A stretch of DNA of 64,000 nt from Psychromarinibacter sediminicola (GCF_029168335.1 NZ_JARGYC010000009.1:29161-93160); one strand, 5' to 3'. Counted from the first letter of the stretch, positions 33,308 to 42,453 are shown. Numbers and translations: made by a program. Notes: generated by a model not told the origin, from the sequence alone.

Positions 33308-33378
33308 GTCGTCCTCCTTTCGTTTCCGTATGCCCTTGAACTGGAGCGGCGGCGCGGCGTGACAACCCCGTTTCGCCG

Positions 33379-34419
33379 TCAGCCCGTGTCCGGCCCCGAC
33401 TGTGCCCCCGCCTCCGCGCCATCCTCCATCGGCCTGACCCAGAGGTCCAGGACCAGCAGATAGAGGGTCAGCGACAGCGGCGCGGCGATGACGATGCCGA
33501 CCGGGCCGAAGACCGCGCCCATCGCGGCGAAGGCGAACATCAGGATCGCCGGCGGCAGGTGGGCGACGCGCTCGTGGATCAGGGGCAGGATCACGTTCGA
33601 CTCGAGCTGCTGCACCACGAGATAGACGCCGATTGTCCACCACACCGTCTGCATGTCCTGGCTGACGGCCAGCACGAGGGCCGGCACGGCGGCGAGGATG
33701 GCGCCGATGATCGGCACGAACTCCGCCAGCCCCGCGATCAGCCCCAGCAGAAGCGGCGCCGGCAGGCCGACCCACCAGGTGCCGAGGCCGGTCGCCACGG
33801 CGACGATGCTCATCGACAGGACCTTGCCGCGCAGCCAGCCCTTCAGCCCGCGCCCGGCATTGTCCAGCGCCGCCTCGAGCGGGGCGCGCCGGTGGACCGG
33901 GAACAGGCGCACGAAGCCGCGGGCATAGGTCCGGGGGGCCAGCGCCAGGAAGGCGCCGGTGATCACCACCAGGATGAACCCGGTGACGCCGGAGACGGCC
34001 AGCGTGGTGTATTGCGCGACGTGGCTGACGATGGTCGTCACCTGGTCGGACACGCCGGCGAGGTTGTCGCTGAGCCAGCTTTCGAGCTGGTCGAGCGCCA
34101 TCGGGAAGGCGTTCGAGACGGCGTCCAGCTGGGTCTTCAGGCTCGGCGCGGCCCAGGTCAGGACCAGCCCCAGACCGCCGAACAGCACGACCAGCACCAG
34201 CGGCACCGTGACCGAACGGGGCAGGGGCGTGCGGCGGGTCAGGGGGCCGGCCAGCGCGTCGATGATCACCGCCGCGACGATGGCGGCGAAGAACAGGGCG
34301 ACCGCGTGGCGCACCTGCCAGGCCAGGAAGACCAGCGCGAAGAAGCCCAGCGCGATGGCCGCGCGGGCGGCGAAGCCGGCCAGCGTCTGCGGCTGGCGGA
34401 AGAGGGGGGTCTCCGGCAT
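33379..34419 (-). CDS. AI-2E family transporter (PerM-like)
   Basis: A 346-residue integral membrane protein with about eight transmembrane helices and the conserved AI-2E family segments (LIAGLAEFVPIIGAILAAVPAL and QQLESNVILPLIHERVAHLPPAILMFAFAAMGAVFGPVGIVIAAP). Family members export a range of small molecules, and AI-2 transport itself is shown only for TqsA. It starts 4 bp after the SDR stop, so the two form an operon. A second family member lies at 47120. Confidence 0.9.
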   Translation of the reverse strand: MPETPLFRQPQTLAGFAARAAIALGFFALVFLAWQVRHAVALFFAAIVAAVIIDALAGPLTRRTPLPRSVTVPLVLVVLFGGLGLVLTWAAPSLKTQLDAVSNAFPMALDQLESWLSDNLAGVSDQVTTIVSHVAQYTTLAVSGVTGFILVVITGAFLALAPRTYARGFVRLFPVHRRAPLEAALDNAGRGLKGWLRGKVLSMSIVAVATGLGTWWVGLPAPLLLGLIAGLAEFVPIIGAILAAVPALVLAVSQDMQTVWWTIGVYLVVQQLESNVILPLIHERVAHLPPAILMFAFAAMGAVFGPVGIVIAAPLSLTLYLLVLDLWVRPMEDGAEAGAQSGPDTG

Positions 34420-34423
34420 CGGC

Positions 34424-35095
34424 TCAGCCGGTCGGCATCAGGAAGACTTCGCGGACGGTCGCCCGATGCGGTGCGTCGAGCGCCAGCATGACGGCGTCGG
34501 CCACGTCCTCGGCCTGCAGCTTGTCGGGCTTGGCCTCGTCGAAGAACGGCGTGTCGACCATACCGGGCGCGATCACGGTGCAGCGGCCGCCCCAGTCGCG
34601 CATCTCCTCGGCCAGGTTGCCGGCCAGCCCGTGGACGAACCATTTCGTCGCGCCGTAGATCGAGCCGGAGATGTGTTTCCGTCCCGCCGCGGAGCCGGTC
34701 ATCAGAAGGTGCCCCTTGCGGGCCTTCAGATGCGGATAGGCGGCGCGCGCGGTATAGAGCACCGCGGTCACGTTCAGGTCGATCAGCCCGCGCCAGTCGT
34801 CGGGGTCGCCTTCGAGGATGCCGGGGGTGTGCAGCCCGCGGCCCGCATTGGCGAAGGCCGCGTCGACCCCGCCATAGGCTTCGTCCAGCGCGGCCAGCGC
34901 CTTTTCCTGCTGTGCAAGGTCGGTGGCGTCGCCGGGCAGCGGCAGCGCGGCCTCGCCCAGCTCGCCGGCCAGCGCCTCGATCCGGTCGCGGCTGCGGGCG
35001 AACAGCCCGACGGTCCAGCCGGCGGCCACCGCGGCGCGGGCGGTGGCGGCGCCGATGCCGGTGGAGGCGCCGGTGATGAAGAGGGTCTTGCTCAT
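34424..35095 (-). CDS. Short-chain dehydrogenase/reductase
   Basis: A 223-residue classical SDR: TGASTGIGAA cofactor loop at residues 8-17, NAG at about 84-86, and Ser...YGATK (Tyr/Lys catalytic pair near residue 145-149). It would reduce or oxidise an alcohol/ketone with NAD(P)H; the substrate is unknown. It is the first gene of a two-gene operon with the AI-2E transporter. Confidence 0.92.
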   Translation of the reverse strand: MSKTLFITGASTGIGAATARAAVAAGWTVGLFARSRDRIEALAGELGEAALPLPGDATDLAQQEKALAALDEAYGGVDAAFANAGRGLHTPGILEGDPDDWRGLIDLNVTAVLYTARAAYPHLKARKGHLLMTGSAAGRKHISGSIYGATKWFVHGLAGNLAEEMRDWGGRCTVIAPGMVDTPFFDEAKPDKLQAEDVADAVMLALDAPHRATVREVFLMPTG

Positions 35096-35263
35096 ACTGC
35101 GGTCCTTTCCTTTGCGCGGTCCCGCGGCAAGCTAATGCGCGGGCGGCGGGCGGAAAGCGGCCGGGCCGCGTGGGCGTGTCGTTTTCCGGCCGCCGGGGGG
35201 ACAGGAGCGTGGTAGGGGCTGACCGGACCGGCAGTGGGCCGGCCGCAGTCGAGGCAGAGCGAG

Positions 35264-35503
35264 ATGAAGGCCCCCTCCAAGACGTCGCTGCAGGTCGAGA
35301 ACCGTCAGGCGGCGCGTATCCTCGCGCGGCAGATCTGGACCGCCAATTCCCCGGCGTAGACCCCCGACGCGCCGGACGAGCAGCTTCGCGCCGCCCGGGA
35401 CGCCGTAAGGACGGACCGGATTTGACTGGCCCGCGCCGCGCTGCGGAAGCTGGCGCGGAGCGGCGCGCTCGCGATCGACGCGCCGGCACCGATGGCGAAG
35501 ACG
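35264..35503 (+). pseudogene. Decayed small gene with two in-frame stop codons
   Basis: From ATG 35264 the frame reads MKAPSKTSLQVENRQAARIL..., continues with strong G/C third positions and a helical, Ala/Arg-rich character, but is broken by TAG at 35357-35359 and TGA at 35423-35425 (one base from TGG and from CGA/GGA, respectively). The conceptual product of about 75 residues looks like a short cytoplasmic helical protein. It lies in the otherwise gene-free 35096-35621 gap. The right end is uncertain because no stop follows soon. Sequencing error or a non-coding coincidence are alternatives. Confidence 0.4.
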
Positions 35504-35621
35504 GCCGGGCCGGACGCGCCGCCGGCCCGAGCCGCACGGCAGGCAGGCGGCCCCTTCGCTGGAACGGGCCGGTTGCTTCGCGCCGCGAAGGCGGCGATGC
35601 TGGTGGGTGGAGGAGGCCGCC

Positions 35622-36035
35622 ATGCATACGAGCTTTGTCATCCGGACGCGCGGCCCGGGCCTTTACGACTTCACCGGCGAGGTGGCGCGCTGGGTCGCGG
35701 GCGACGGCCTGCTGACGCTGTTCGTGCGGCACACCTCCTGCTCGCTCTTGATCCAGGAGAATGCCGATCCGGACGTGCAGATCGACCTGATGGCCTGGTT
35801 CGAGCGGCTGGTGCCGCCGTCGGACGATCCCTCGATGTCCTATCTGCGCCACGTGACCGAGGGGCCGGACGACATGCCGGCCCATATCAAGGCAGCGCTG
35901 CTGCCGGTAAGCCTGCAGATCCCGGTGGCCGACGACCGCATGGATCTGGGGACGTGGCAGGGCATCTACCTGTTCGAGCACCGGGCGCAGCCGCACAGCC
36001 GCGAAGTCAGCGCGATGATGGTGCCGGACGGCTGA
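35622..36035 (+). CDS. YjbQ family protein (UPF0047)
   Basis: A 137-residue protein of the YjbQ/UPF0047 family: HTSCSLLIQENADPDVQIDL with the conserved His and Glu/Asn, SYLRHVTEGPDDMPAHIK with metal-ligand His residues, and the closing GTWQGIYLFEHR. Family members have weak thiamine-phosphate synthase activity, but the natural role is open. ATG 35622 is preceded by GGAGGAGG. It is likely a single-gene transcript. Confidence 0.92.
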   Translation: MHTSFVIRTRGPGLYDFTGEVARWVAGDGLLTLFVRHTSCSLLIQENADPDVQIDLMAWFERLVPPSDDPSMSYLRHVTEGPDDMPAHIKAALLPVSLQIPVADDRMDLGTWQGIYLFEHRAQPHSREVSAMMVPDG

Positions 36036-36142
36036 CCGGGGCAAGGCGCTTGCGTGGCCGGGCCGCCCCATGGCGGCAGGCGCGTGCGCAGACCATCTTG
36101 GGGCCGGGCCGGGCCTGTGCTAACCGCGGCCGACCCTGGCGG

Positions 36143-37165
36143 ATGCTCTTCATGTGGCCCTTTTCGACCCAGCCGGCGCGCCGTTTCGGTGATCGCTACG
36201 ACGGTGACGAGACGCAGTGCCGCTTCGTCTCCAGCTTCGGACTGCTCAAATCCGTCCCCGCCCGCACCACGCCGCGCCCCGGCCGCCTGCCGCGGCTGCC
36301 GTCCGATCTGGCGGAGCGGCACGTGGCCGGCGGCGCGCTCTACGTGCATACCGAATTGCTGGACCGCTTCGCCCGGCGGGTGCTGCCGCGGCTGAAGGGG
36401 CCGTTCACGCTGGTCACCGGCAACAGCACGGATGCGCTGCGCCCGGGACAGGTGCGCAAGGAGACGCTGGAGGCGATTCTCGGCCATCCGCGCCTGATCC
36501 GCTGGCATGCGCAGAACCTCGCCATGGCGCATCCGAAGCTGGCGCCCCTGCCGCTGGGGCTCGACTATCACACCCGGGCCGTCGGCCGCCGCCCCGGCTG
36601 GGGGCCCGTCGCCGCCCCGGTCGCGCAGGAGGCGGAGCTGGACGCGATCCGCCGCGCCGCGCCGCCGCTGGAGGACAGGCTGACCAAGGCGCACAGCAAC
36701 TGGCATTTCGGGGCGGCCGGCACCGCCCGCGGCCGCCTGCGCGCCCGGCTCGACCCGGCAGCGGTGCAGGACCAGGCGCGGCCGTCGACGCGGGCCGAGA
36801 GCTGGCGCGACGCGGCGCGCTGCCTGTTCACCCTGTCGCCGCAGGGCCGCGGGATGGACTGTCACCGCACCTGGGAGGCGCTGATCCTGGGCGCGGTGCC
36901 GGTGGTGGAGGATCTGCCGATCCGCGATGTCTTTGCCGGGCTTCCGGTGATCCGGCTGCCCGACCTGGCCGCGATGACGCCGGGCGTCCTGCAATCGGCG
37001 CGCGACCGGGTCCTGGCGGCGGAGTACGACTTCGCCCCGCTCTTTCTGAGCTACTGGCTGCGCCGGATCGCGGGCGACCCCGCGCCGGGCGAATTGCGCA
37101 TGCGCTATCAGGACTTCCTGGACACGCCGCTCGCCACGCTGCAGGCGGCGGTGGACCGCCGATAG
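36143..37165 (+). CDS. Exostosin-like (GT47-type) glycosyltransferase
   Basis: A 340-residue protein whose C-terminal half contains FTLSPQGRGMDCHRTWEALILGAVPVVEDLPIRDVF, the nucleotide-sugar-binding pattern of exostosin-like glycosyltransferases. The N-terminal half (YVHTELLDRFARRVLPRLKGPFTLVTGNS) is also typical of this bacterial group, which probably modifies surface polysaccharides. Two starts, 36143 and 36152, are possible. No other polysaccharide genes surround it. The large frame beginning at 35492 covers the YjbQ gene out of frame and is not real upstream of 36143. Confidence 0.75.
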   Translation: MLFMWPFSTQPARRFGDRYDGDETQCRFVSSFGLLKSVPARTTPRPGRLPRLPSDLAERHVAGGALYVHTELLDRFARRVLPRLKGPFTLVTGNSTDALRPGQVRKETLEAILGHPRLIRWHAQNLAMAHPKLAPLPLGLDYHTRAVGRRPGWGPVAAPVAQEAELDAIRRAAPPLEDRLTKAHSNWHFGAAGTARGRLRARLDPAAVQDQARPSTRAESWRDAARCLFTLSPQGRGMDCHRTWEALILGAVPVVEDLPIRDVFAGLPVIRLPDLAAMTPGVLQSARDRVLAAEYDFAPLFLSYWLRRIAGDPAPGELRMRYQDFLDTPLATLQAAVDRR

Positions 37166-37287
37166 CGGCGAAGTGTGGCAACAATGCTGCCCCCAGATCG
37201 GGTGGGAGCATTTCGGACCTACCCAATCTGTGGAGGCTTCCCTATAGTATCTGTGGATAAGCCGGGACTGGGACCAAGGGAGACGCC

Positions 37288-37755
37288 ATGCGCTGCCCGT
37301 TTTGCGGAAACATCGACACGCAGGTGAAGGACTCGCGTCCCGCCGAGGATCACGTCGCGATCCGGCGGCGCCGGTTCTGTCCGGCCTGCGGCGGGCGATT
37401 CACAACCTATGAGCGGGTGCAGCTGCGCGATCTCGTCGTGATCAAGGCGAATGGCCGGCGCGAGGATTTCGACCGCGACAAGCTGGAGCGCTCGATTCGC
37501 ATCTCGATGCAGAAACGTCCGGTGGAGCCCGAGCGCATCGACCAGATGATCTCCGGCATCGTGCGGCGGCTGGAATCGATGGGCGAGACCGATATTCCGT
37601 CGAAGACGATCGGCGAGATCGTGATGGAAAGCCTCGCCCGGATCGATACCGTCGCCTATGTGCGCTTCGCCAGCGTCTACAAGAACTTCCAGGCGGCCGA
37701 CGATTTCGAGGATTTCGTCTCCGAACTGCGCCCGCACGTCCCCGCGGAAGAGTGA
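37288..37755 (+). CDS. nrdR: Transcriptional repressor NrdR
   Basis: NrdR represses ribonucleotide reductase genes in response to ATP/dATP. The 155-residue product has the zinc ribbon (C3, C6, C31, C34) followed by the ATP-cone domain ([21 protein letters not shown]). Its stop overlaps the GTG start of ribD (GTGA), an arrangement widely conserved in proteobacteria. The 120 bp upstream contain two ATCTGTGGA repeats (37227-37235, 37248-37256) of unknown meaning; I did not find a convincing NrdR box. Confidence 0.97.
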   Translation: MRCPFCGNIDTQVKDSRPAEDHVAIRRRRFCPACGGRFTTYERVQLRDLVVIKANGRREDFDRDKLERSIRISMQKRPVEPERIDQMISGIVRRLESMGETDIPSKTIGEIVMESLARIDTVAYVRFASVYKNFQAADDFEDFVSELRPHVPAEE

Positions 37756-38867
37756 CCGACCCCGACACGCGCCACATGAGCCACGCGCTGGCGCTGGCGG
37801 CGCGGGGCTTGGGCAATGTCTGGCCCAACCCGGCGGTGGGCTGCGTGATCGTGGCCGGCGGCCGCGTCGTCGGCCGCGGCTGGACCCGGCCCGGCGGCCG
37901 GCCCCATGCCGAGACGGTGGCGCTGGCGCAGGCCGGCGCCGCGGCGCGGGGGGCGACGGCCTATGTCACGCTGGAGCCCTGCGCCCATCACGGGCAGACG
38001 CCGCCCTGTGCCGAGGCGCTGGTGGCGGCGGGCGTCGCGCGGGTGGTCGTGGCGCTGCAGGATCCCGATCCGCGGGTCGATGGCGGCGGCCTTGCGATTC
38101 TGCGGCAGGCGGGCGTCGAGGTGACCGTCGGCCCCTGCGCCGAGGCGGCGGCGCGGCTGCAGGAGGGCTTCCTGTCACGGGTCCGCGCCGGCCGGCCGAT
38201 GGTGACGCTGAAGCTTGCCGCCTCGCTCGACGGCCGGATCGCTACGGCGACGGGCGAGAGCCGCTGGATCACCGGGCCGGCCGCGCGCCACGCGGTCCAC
38301 GGGCTGCGCGCCGCGCATGACGCGGTGTTGGTGGGCGGCGGCACGGCGCGGGCGGACGACCCGTCGCTGACGGTGCGCGGGCTTGGCGACGTGCCGCAGC
38401 CGGTGCGGATCGTCTGGTCGCGCCATCTGGACCTACCGCTCTTGGGGCAACTGGCGGCCACGGCGCGCGAAGTGCCGGTCTGGCTGTGCCACGGCGCCGA
38501 CGCCGACCCGGAGCTCTGCCGCGCCTGGGAGGGGCTGGGCGCCCGGCTGATCCCGCTGGAGACCGGCCGCAAGCGGCAGATTGACCCCGCGGCGGCGCTT
38601 AACGCGCTGGGCGCGGCGGGGCTGACACGGGTGTTCTGCGAGGGCGGCGGCGCGCTGGCGGCCTCGCTATTGTCGGCGGGCGTGGCGGACCGGCTGATCA
38701 CCTTTTCCGCGGGGCTGGCGCTGGGGGCCGAGGGGCGGCCGGCGCTGGGGGCGATGGGCATCGACCGGCTGGACGAGGCGCCCCGGTTCCGGCTGGTGGA
38801 GACGCGCGCTGTCGGCGGCGACGCGATGCAGCTCTGGGAGCAGGCGGGCCCCGCCACGATTTTCTAG
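37752..38867 (+). CDS. ribD: Bifunctional riboflavin biosynthesis deaminase/reductase RibD
   Basis: RibD carries out the second and third steps of riboflavin synthesis: deamination of the pyrimidine and reduction of the ribose. The 371-residue protein has the deaminase zinc site H52-x-E54 with C77 and C86 in the PCxxxGxTPPC motif, then the reductase domain ([38 protein letters not shown]). It starts with GTG overlapping the nrdR stop. Its stop codon lies inside a perfect 22-bp palindrome, the first of three (see the repeat feature). RibE, ribBA and ribH are not visible here. Confidence 0.97.
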   Translation: MTDPDTRHMSHALALAARGLGNVWPNPAVGCVIVAGGRVVGRGWTRPGGRPHAETVALAQAGAAARGATAYVTLEPCAHHGQTPPCAEALVAAGVARVVVALQDPDPRVDGGGLAILRQAGVEVTVGPCAEAAARLQEGFLSRVRAGRPMVTLKLAASLDGRIATATGESRWITGPAARHAVHGLRAAHDAVLVGGGTARADDPSLTVRGLGDVPQPVRIVWSRHLDLPLLGQLAATAREVPVWLCHGADADPELCRAWEGLGARLIPLETGRKRQIDPAAALNALGAAGLTRVFCEGGGALAASLLSAGVADRLITFSAGLALGAEGRPALGAMGIDRLDEAPRFRLVETRAVGGDAMQLWEQAGPATIF

Positions 38868-38933
38868 AAAATCGTGCGAAGTCAAAATCTTCTAGAAGAT
38901 TTTGCCGGGCAGTTTCTTCTGGAAGAAACTGCC
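38855..38933. repeat. Three consecutive AT-rich perfect palindromes after ribD
   Basis: 38855-38876 and 38883-38904 are perfect 22-bp palindromes centred on TTCTAGAA; 38908-38933 has 12-bp perfect arms (GGCAGTTTCTTC / GAAGAAACTGCC) around TG. The first includes the ribD stop and the last ends 5 bp before the convergent SDR stop. They can form hairpins on either strand and probably work as bidirectional terminators, but three near-identical AT-rich palindromes in a GC-rich genome are more than one terminator needs. Confidence 0.8.
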
Positions 38934-38937
38934 GCCC

Positions 38938-39591
38938 TCATGCGATCTCGGCCAGCAGCCGGTTCGCCTCGTCGCGCGGGTCGGCCAGGGCGGACCGGTC
39001 CTCTCCCGGGAAGAACCGCGCGCGGGTTGCGGTCGGCATCGGGTTCGGCGTCAGCACATGCACCCGCGGCCCCAGCCGCGCCGTCTCCGCCGCCCAGGCG
39101 CGGGCCAGCGCGATCTGCGCCGCCTTGCCGGCCGCGTAGGCGCCGAAGAACTTCTCGCCGCCATGCGGGTCGTCGAAGAACAGCGCCCGCGCGCCGTCGC
39201 CCGACAGCAGCGGCGCCACCATGGGGATCAGCGTCGCCGTGGCCTTCACGTTCACCGCCAGGCACTTGTCGATCTCCTTGCCGTCGACGTGATCGGCCGG
39301 CGACAGCGGCGGGGCCTGCACCGCCGTGTGCGCCCAGAGGTCCAGGCTGCCCCAGCGGTCGTAGATCGACCGGCAGAGATGCGCCATCGCGTCCGGCACC
39401 GTCACGTCCATCGGGGCCAGCGTCGCATGCCCGCCGGCCGCCTGGATGCGGTCGTCCAGCTCTTCCAGCGCCCCCGTGGTGCGGGCGACGGCGACGACGT
39501 GGTGGGTGGCGGCCAGCGCCTCGGCCAGCGCGGCGCCGAGGCCGCGGGAGGCGCCGGTGATCAGCGCGACTTTCGGGGCATCCTCTGTCAT
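38938..39591 (-). CDS. Short-chain dehydrogenase/reductase
   Basis: A 217-residue SDR with the TGASRGLGAA cofactor loop and a YAAGKAA segment giving the Tyr/Lys catalytic pair. The Ser position is less typical (FFDDPHGGEKFFGAY), so activity on an unusual substrate or a degenerate active site is possible. The start is ATG 39591; the frame to 39651 adds a basic stretch of no likeness. It is divergent from bioY (185-bp gap). Confidence 0.88.
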   Translation of the reverse strand: MTEDAPKVALITGASRGLGAALAEALAATHHVVAVARTTGALEELDDRIQAAGGHATLAPMDVTVPDAMAHLCRSIYDRWGSLDLWAHTAVQAPPLSPADHVDGKEIDKCLAVNVKATATLIPMVAPLLSGDGARALFFDDPHGGEKFFGAYAAGKAAQIALARAWAAETARLGPRVHVLTPNPMPTATRARFFPGEDRSALADPRDEANRLLAEIA

Positions 39592-39776
39592 GGCCGTGCT
39601 GTGTCGCGCGGGCGCCGAAAGGTCAAGCGCCCGCAGGCCCCGGCGCGGCAATTCGCGCCGGCCCCGCGGCGCCTCGGCGGCCCCGGCGCCTGCAATGCGG
39701 CGGCGCGGCGCTTGACACGCACCGGCGCGCGCCGCAGAACGTCCGGTAACCCTGAGACCTGCAAAGGAGTGCCCAG

Positions 39777-40370
39777 ATGACCCTCACCCAAGCCGCCCTG
39801 GGGCAGCGCAACCTTCTGACGAACGCCGCGCTGGTGCTCGGCGGCTCGGCCTTCATCGCGCTGGCCGCGCAGGTGAGCGTGCCGATGTGGCCCGTGCCGA
39901 TGACGCTGCAGTCGCTGGCGATCCTGATCGTCGGCCTGACCTTCGGCGCCCGCCTGGGCGCCGCGACGCTCCTGGCCTATCTCGCCGAGGGGCTGGCGGG
40001 CCTGCCGGTCTTCGCCAATGGCGGCGCTGGCGTGGCCTATTTCTTCGGACCGACCTGCGGCTTCCTGCTGGGCTTCGTGCTGACCGCCTGGATCGCCGGG
40101 TTCGCCGCGGACCGCGGCCTGACCCGCGGCGTGGTGTCGACCGCGCTGGTGGCGCTGGTCGCGGGCGCGGCGATGTACATCCCTGGCGTCGCCTGGCCGA
40201 TGGGCGTCGCGGCCCTGTTCGGCGTCGAGGGCGGCTGGGTCGGCACCACGGCCGCCGCGCTCTGGGCCGGCTGGGTCAGCCCGTTCCTGCTGGGCGACGC
40301 GGTCAAGGCGGTGATCGCCGCGCTGGTCGTCTCCGGCGGCTGGGCCGCGCTGAAGGCCCGCCGCGGCTGA
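39777..40370 (+). CDS. bioY: Biotin transporter substrate-binding component BioY
   Basis: BioY is the S-component of a biotin ECF transporter and can work alone or with BioMN. The 197-residue protein has six predicted membrane helices and the family motifs AAQVSVPMWPVPMTLQSLAI and GLAGLPVFANGGAGVAYFFGPTCGFLLGF. AAAGGAG lies 8 nt before ATG 39777. No bioMN genes are adjacent. I looked for a BioR box (TTATCTATAA) in the 185-bp upstream gap and found none. A terminator follows. Confidence 0.95.
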   Translation: MTLTQAALGQRNLLTNAALVLGGSAFIALAAQVSVPMWPVPMTLQSLAILIVGLTFGARLGAATLLAYLAEGLAGLPVFANGGAGVAYFFGPTCGFLLGFVLTAWIAGFAADRGLTRGVVSTALVALVAGAAMYIPGVAWPMGVAALFGVEGGWVGTTAAALWAGWVSPFLLGDAVKAVIAALVVSGGWAALKARRG

Positions 40371-40391
40371 GGCCGTCCGTCGTAAGGAATC

Positions 40392-40425
40392 GGGGCGCCG
40401 TCCGGGCTCGGGCGGCGCCCCTTTT
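40392..40425. terminator. Terminator after bioY
   Basis: GGGGCGCCG (40392-40400) pairs with CGGCGCCCC (40413-40421) around a 12-nt loop and is followed by TTTT. It also lies just beyond the stop (40433) of the convergent small gene, so it may serve both. Confidence 0.8.
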
Positions 40426-40432
40426 CATGGGC

Positions 40433-40726
40433 TCACTCGGGCAGGGCGAGCGCGAGGACGAGGCCCTCTTCGGTCTGCAGCTGCACCTGGTCCTCGCCGA
40501 TGGCGAGCACGGTGCCGCTTTCGGTCGTCTCGCCCGACTTGGCGCGCAGGATGTCGCCCTTGGTCGAGATCATGATGGCGGTGCGGTCCTCGGGGCCGCC
40601 GGAGATGCCGATCAGCATCGGGCTGTCGGCCAGCAGGATCGTCTCCAGCGTCGCGGCATCGCCGGCGGGCGAGTCCACTTCGGATTGCGGGGTGACGGCG
40701 TCGGGCGCCGGCCTGACATTGGCCAT
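40433..40726 (-). CDS. Small protein with PilP/GspC-like beta domain
   Basis: A 97-residue protein. Residues 30-97 (ILLADSPMLIGISGGPEDRTAIMISTKGDILRAKSGE... VLAIGEDQVQLQ) follow the strand pattern of the small beta domain seen in PilP and GspC, where it stabilises secretin contacts, but here without a membrane anchor or signal peptide. The role is therefore open. The start is ATG 40726; longer upstream frames are unsupported. It stands alone between bioY and a 325-bp gap. Confidence 0.6.
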   Translation of the reverse strand: MANVRPAPDAVTPQSEVDSPAGDAATLETILLADSPMLIGISGGPEDRTAIMISTKGDILRAKSGETTESGTVLAIGEDQVQLQTEEGLVLALALPE

Positions 40727-41051
40727 TGCGGTGGTCCTGTCTGTGGGGTGAGAAATGCATGTGCCCCGGGCCGTGCCGGGGCGGTCGCGGGCCAGATAGG
40801 GCCGGGGGCGCCGGGTGTAAACGCGCCGCATGCTGCATGTGCGAAAAGCTGCCGACGGGGCGGGCGGCGCCTGTGGACAAGGGGCGAAAGGCGCCGCGCC
40901 GGCGCCGAAAGGCGGGCCTGTGGCGTCGGTCGGGCGCGTCGGGGCCGGCCCGATGGCGCCTCGATGGCCGACGCCGCCTGGAGTATTTTCAGCCAGAAGA
41001 AGCCGGGGGAGACGGGGGAAGACCCCCGCGGAGGAAGGAGACGGCCGGAGC
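40727..41051. other. 325-bp gap with a copy of the dispersed 20-nt motif
   Basis: Very GC-rich with short hairpins, and one variant copy of the dispersed motif at 40983-41002 (GTATTTTCAGCCAGAAGAAG), 50 bp before the next start. No gene or RNA recognised. Extended open frames here lack ribosome sites. Confidence 0.45.
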
Positions 41052-42083
41052 ATGCGCATCGCGACCTATAACATCGAGTGGTTCAACGCGCTCTTCGACG
41101 ACCGCAACGGGCTTTTGGAGGATTCCGGCCTGTCCGGGCGCGAGGGGGTGAGCCGGGCCGACCAGTTGGCCGCGCTGGGCATCGTCTTCACCGCGATGGA
41201 TGCCGACGCGGTGCTGGTGGTCGAGGCGCCCGACACCGTGCGCGGGCGCTCCACCACCGCCGCGCTGGAAGCCTTCGCCGACCGCTACGCGCTGCGCACG
41301 CGCCGCGCGCTGCTGGGCTTCGCCAACCAGACCCAGCAGGAGATCGCGCTGCTCTACGACCCCGACGCGCTGGATGCCCGGCACGACCCGATCGGCGACC
41401 CGACCGGCGGGCATGCGATCGCCGAGGCGCCGCGCTTCGACGGGACCTTCCGGCTGGACCTCGACACCGATGCCGCGCCGGAGTCGGTCACCTTCTCCAA
41501 GCCGCCGCTGGAGGCGGCGCTGACCACGCGCGGCGGCCTGTCGCTGCGCCTGATCGGCGTCCACGTGAAATCCAAGGCGCCGCACGGCGCCGACACGCCC
41601 GACGAGATCCTGCGCCTGTCGATCCAGAACCGCCGCAAGCAGCTGGCGCAATGCGTCTGGCTGCGCCGGCGGGTCGAATCGCATCTCGACGCGGGCGAGG
41701 AGCTGATCGTTCTGGGCGACTTCAACGACGGCCCCGGCCTCGACGAGTACGAAAAGCTCTTCGGCCGGTCGGGGGTGGAGATCGTGCTGGGCGATCCGGG
41801 CAAGCGCGGGCTCTACGACCCGCATGCCCGCATGGCGCTGTCGCAGCGGGTCGGCGCCATGCCGGTCACCGCACGGTTCTATATCCACCCGGAGGGACGC
41901 TATCTGCAGGCGCTCCTGGACTACATCATGGTCTCGCCGGGCCTGCGCCGCCGCAACCCGCGCTGGCGCATCTGGCATCCGTTCGACGACCCCGCCTGCT
42001 ACCGCACGCCGGAATTGCGCGATGCCCTGCTCACCGCCTCCGACCACTTCCCCGTCAGCCTCGATTTCGACGACGGGCCATAG
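41052..42083 (+). CDS. Endonuclease/exonuclease/phosphatase family protein
   Basis: A 343-residue enzyme of the EEP fold: first strand RIATYNIEWFN (metal-binding Asn/Glu), IGVHVKSKAP, VLGDFNDGP (catalytic Asp/Asn) and TASDHFPVSLDF (catalytic His). The fold serves DNases, phosphatases and phospholipases, and the sequence alone does not fix the substrate. There is no signal peptide. ATG 41052 with a CGGAG ribosome site; earlier in-frame starts run through the repeat-containing gap. Confidence 0.85.
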   Translation: MRIATYNIEWFNALFDDRNGLLEDSGLSGREGVSRADQLAALGIVFTAMDADAVLVVEAPDTVRGRSTTAALEAFADRYALRTRRALLGFANQTQQEIALLYDPDALDARHDPIGDPTGGHAIAEAPRFDGTFRLDLDTDAAPESVTFSKPPLEAALTTRGGLSLRLIGVHVKSKAPHGADTPDEILRLSIQNRRKQLAQCVWLRRRVESHLDAGEELIVLGDFNDGPGLDEYEKLFGRSGVEIVLGDPGKRGLYDPHARMALSQRVGAMPVTARFYIHPEGRYLQALLDYIMVSPGLRRRNPRWRIWHPFDDPACYRTPELRDALLTASDHFPVSLDFDDGP

Positions 42084-42116
42084 AACTGTCACGCGCCCGC
42101 ACTATATACCGGGGGC

Positions 42117-42440
42117 ATGAGACAGATGGCTTCCGCGGCGCTTTGCGCCCTGCTTTTCGCCGCGCCGGTGCAGGCGCAGGACGAGAACGAGCTCTCCGAG
42201 GGGCTCGGCCTGCTCGAGGAGGGCTCGCGCATGCTGCTGCGCGGGCTTCTGAACGAGATGGAGCCGGCCATGGAGGAAATGTCGGACGAGCTGCGCCGCG
42301 CGCTCGGCAATCTCTCGGCCTACGAGGCGCCGGAGATCCTGCCCAACGGCGACATCATCATCCGCCGCAAGGAGCCCCTGGAGCCGGACATGGACGAGGA
42401 TCTGCCCGAGGTGGGCGAGGACGGCGAGGTCGAGCTCTGA
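42117..42440 (+). CDS. Small secreted acidic protein
   Basis: A 107-residue product with a signal peptide (MRQMASAALCALLFAAPVQAQ, cleavage near residue 20) and a helical acidic mature part (EGSRMLLRGLLNEMEPAMEEMSDEL) ending in PEILPNGDIIIRRKEPLEP and a Glu/Asp-rich tail. The LPNGDIIIRRK ending is common to a small family in Rhodobacterales, sometimes wrongly labelled AAA+ ATPase; no ATP-binding motif is present. Function unknown. Confidence 0.75.
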   Translation: MRQMASAALCALLFAAPVQAQDENELSEGLGLLEEGSRMLLRGLLNEMEPAMEEMSDELRRALGNLSAYEAPEILPNGDIIIRRKEPLEPDMDEDLPEVGEDGEVEL

Positions 42441-42453
42441 CGGAGCGCGCGCC

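Noticed and set aside
35132..35641. Minus-strand 169-codon frame opposite the decayed gene
   Set aside because: Very Arg/Pro-rich with no start context; the plus-strand reading has better codon bias despite its stops.
37200..37287. Possible NrdR box before nrdR
   Set aside because: The ATCTGTGGA repeats do not fit the known NrdR consensus when read on either strand.
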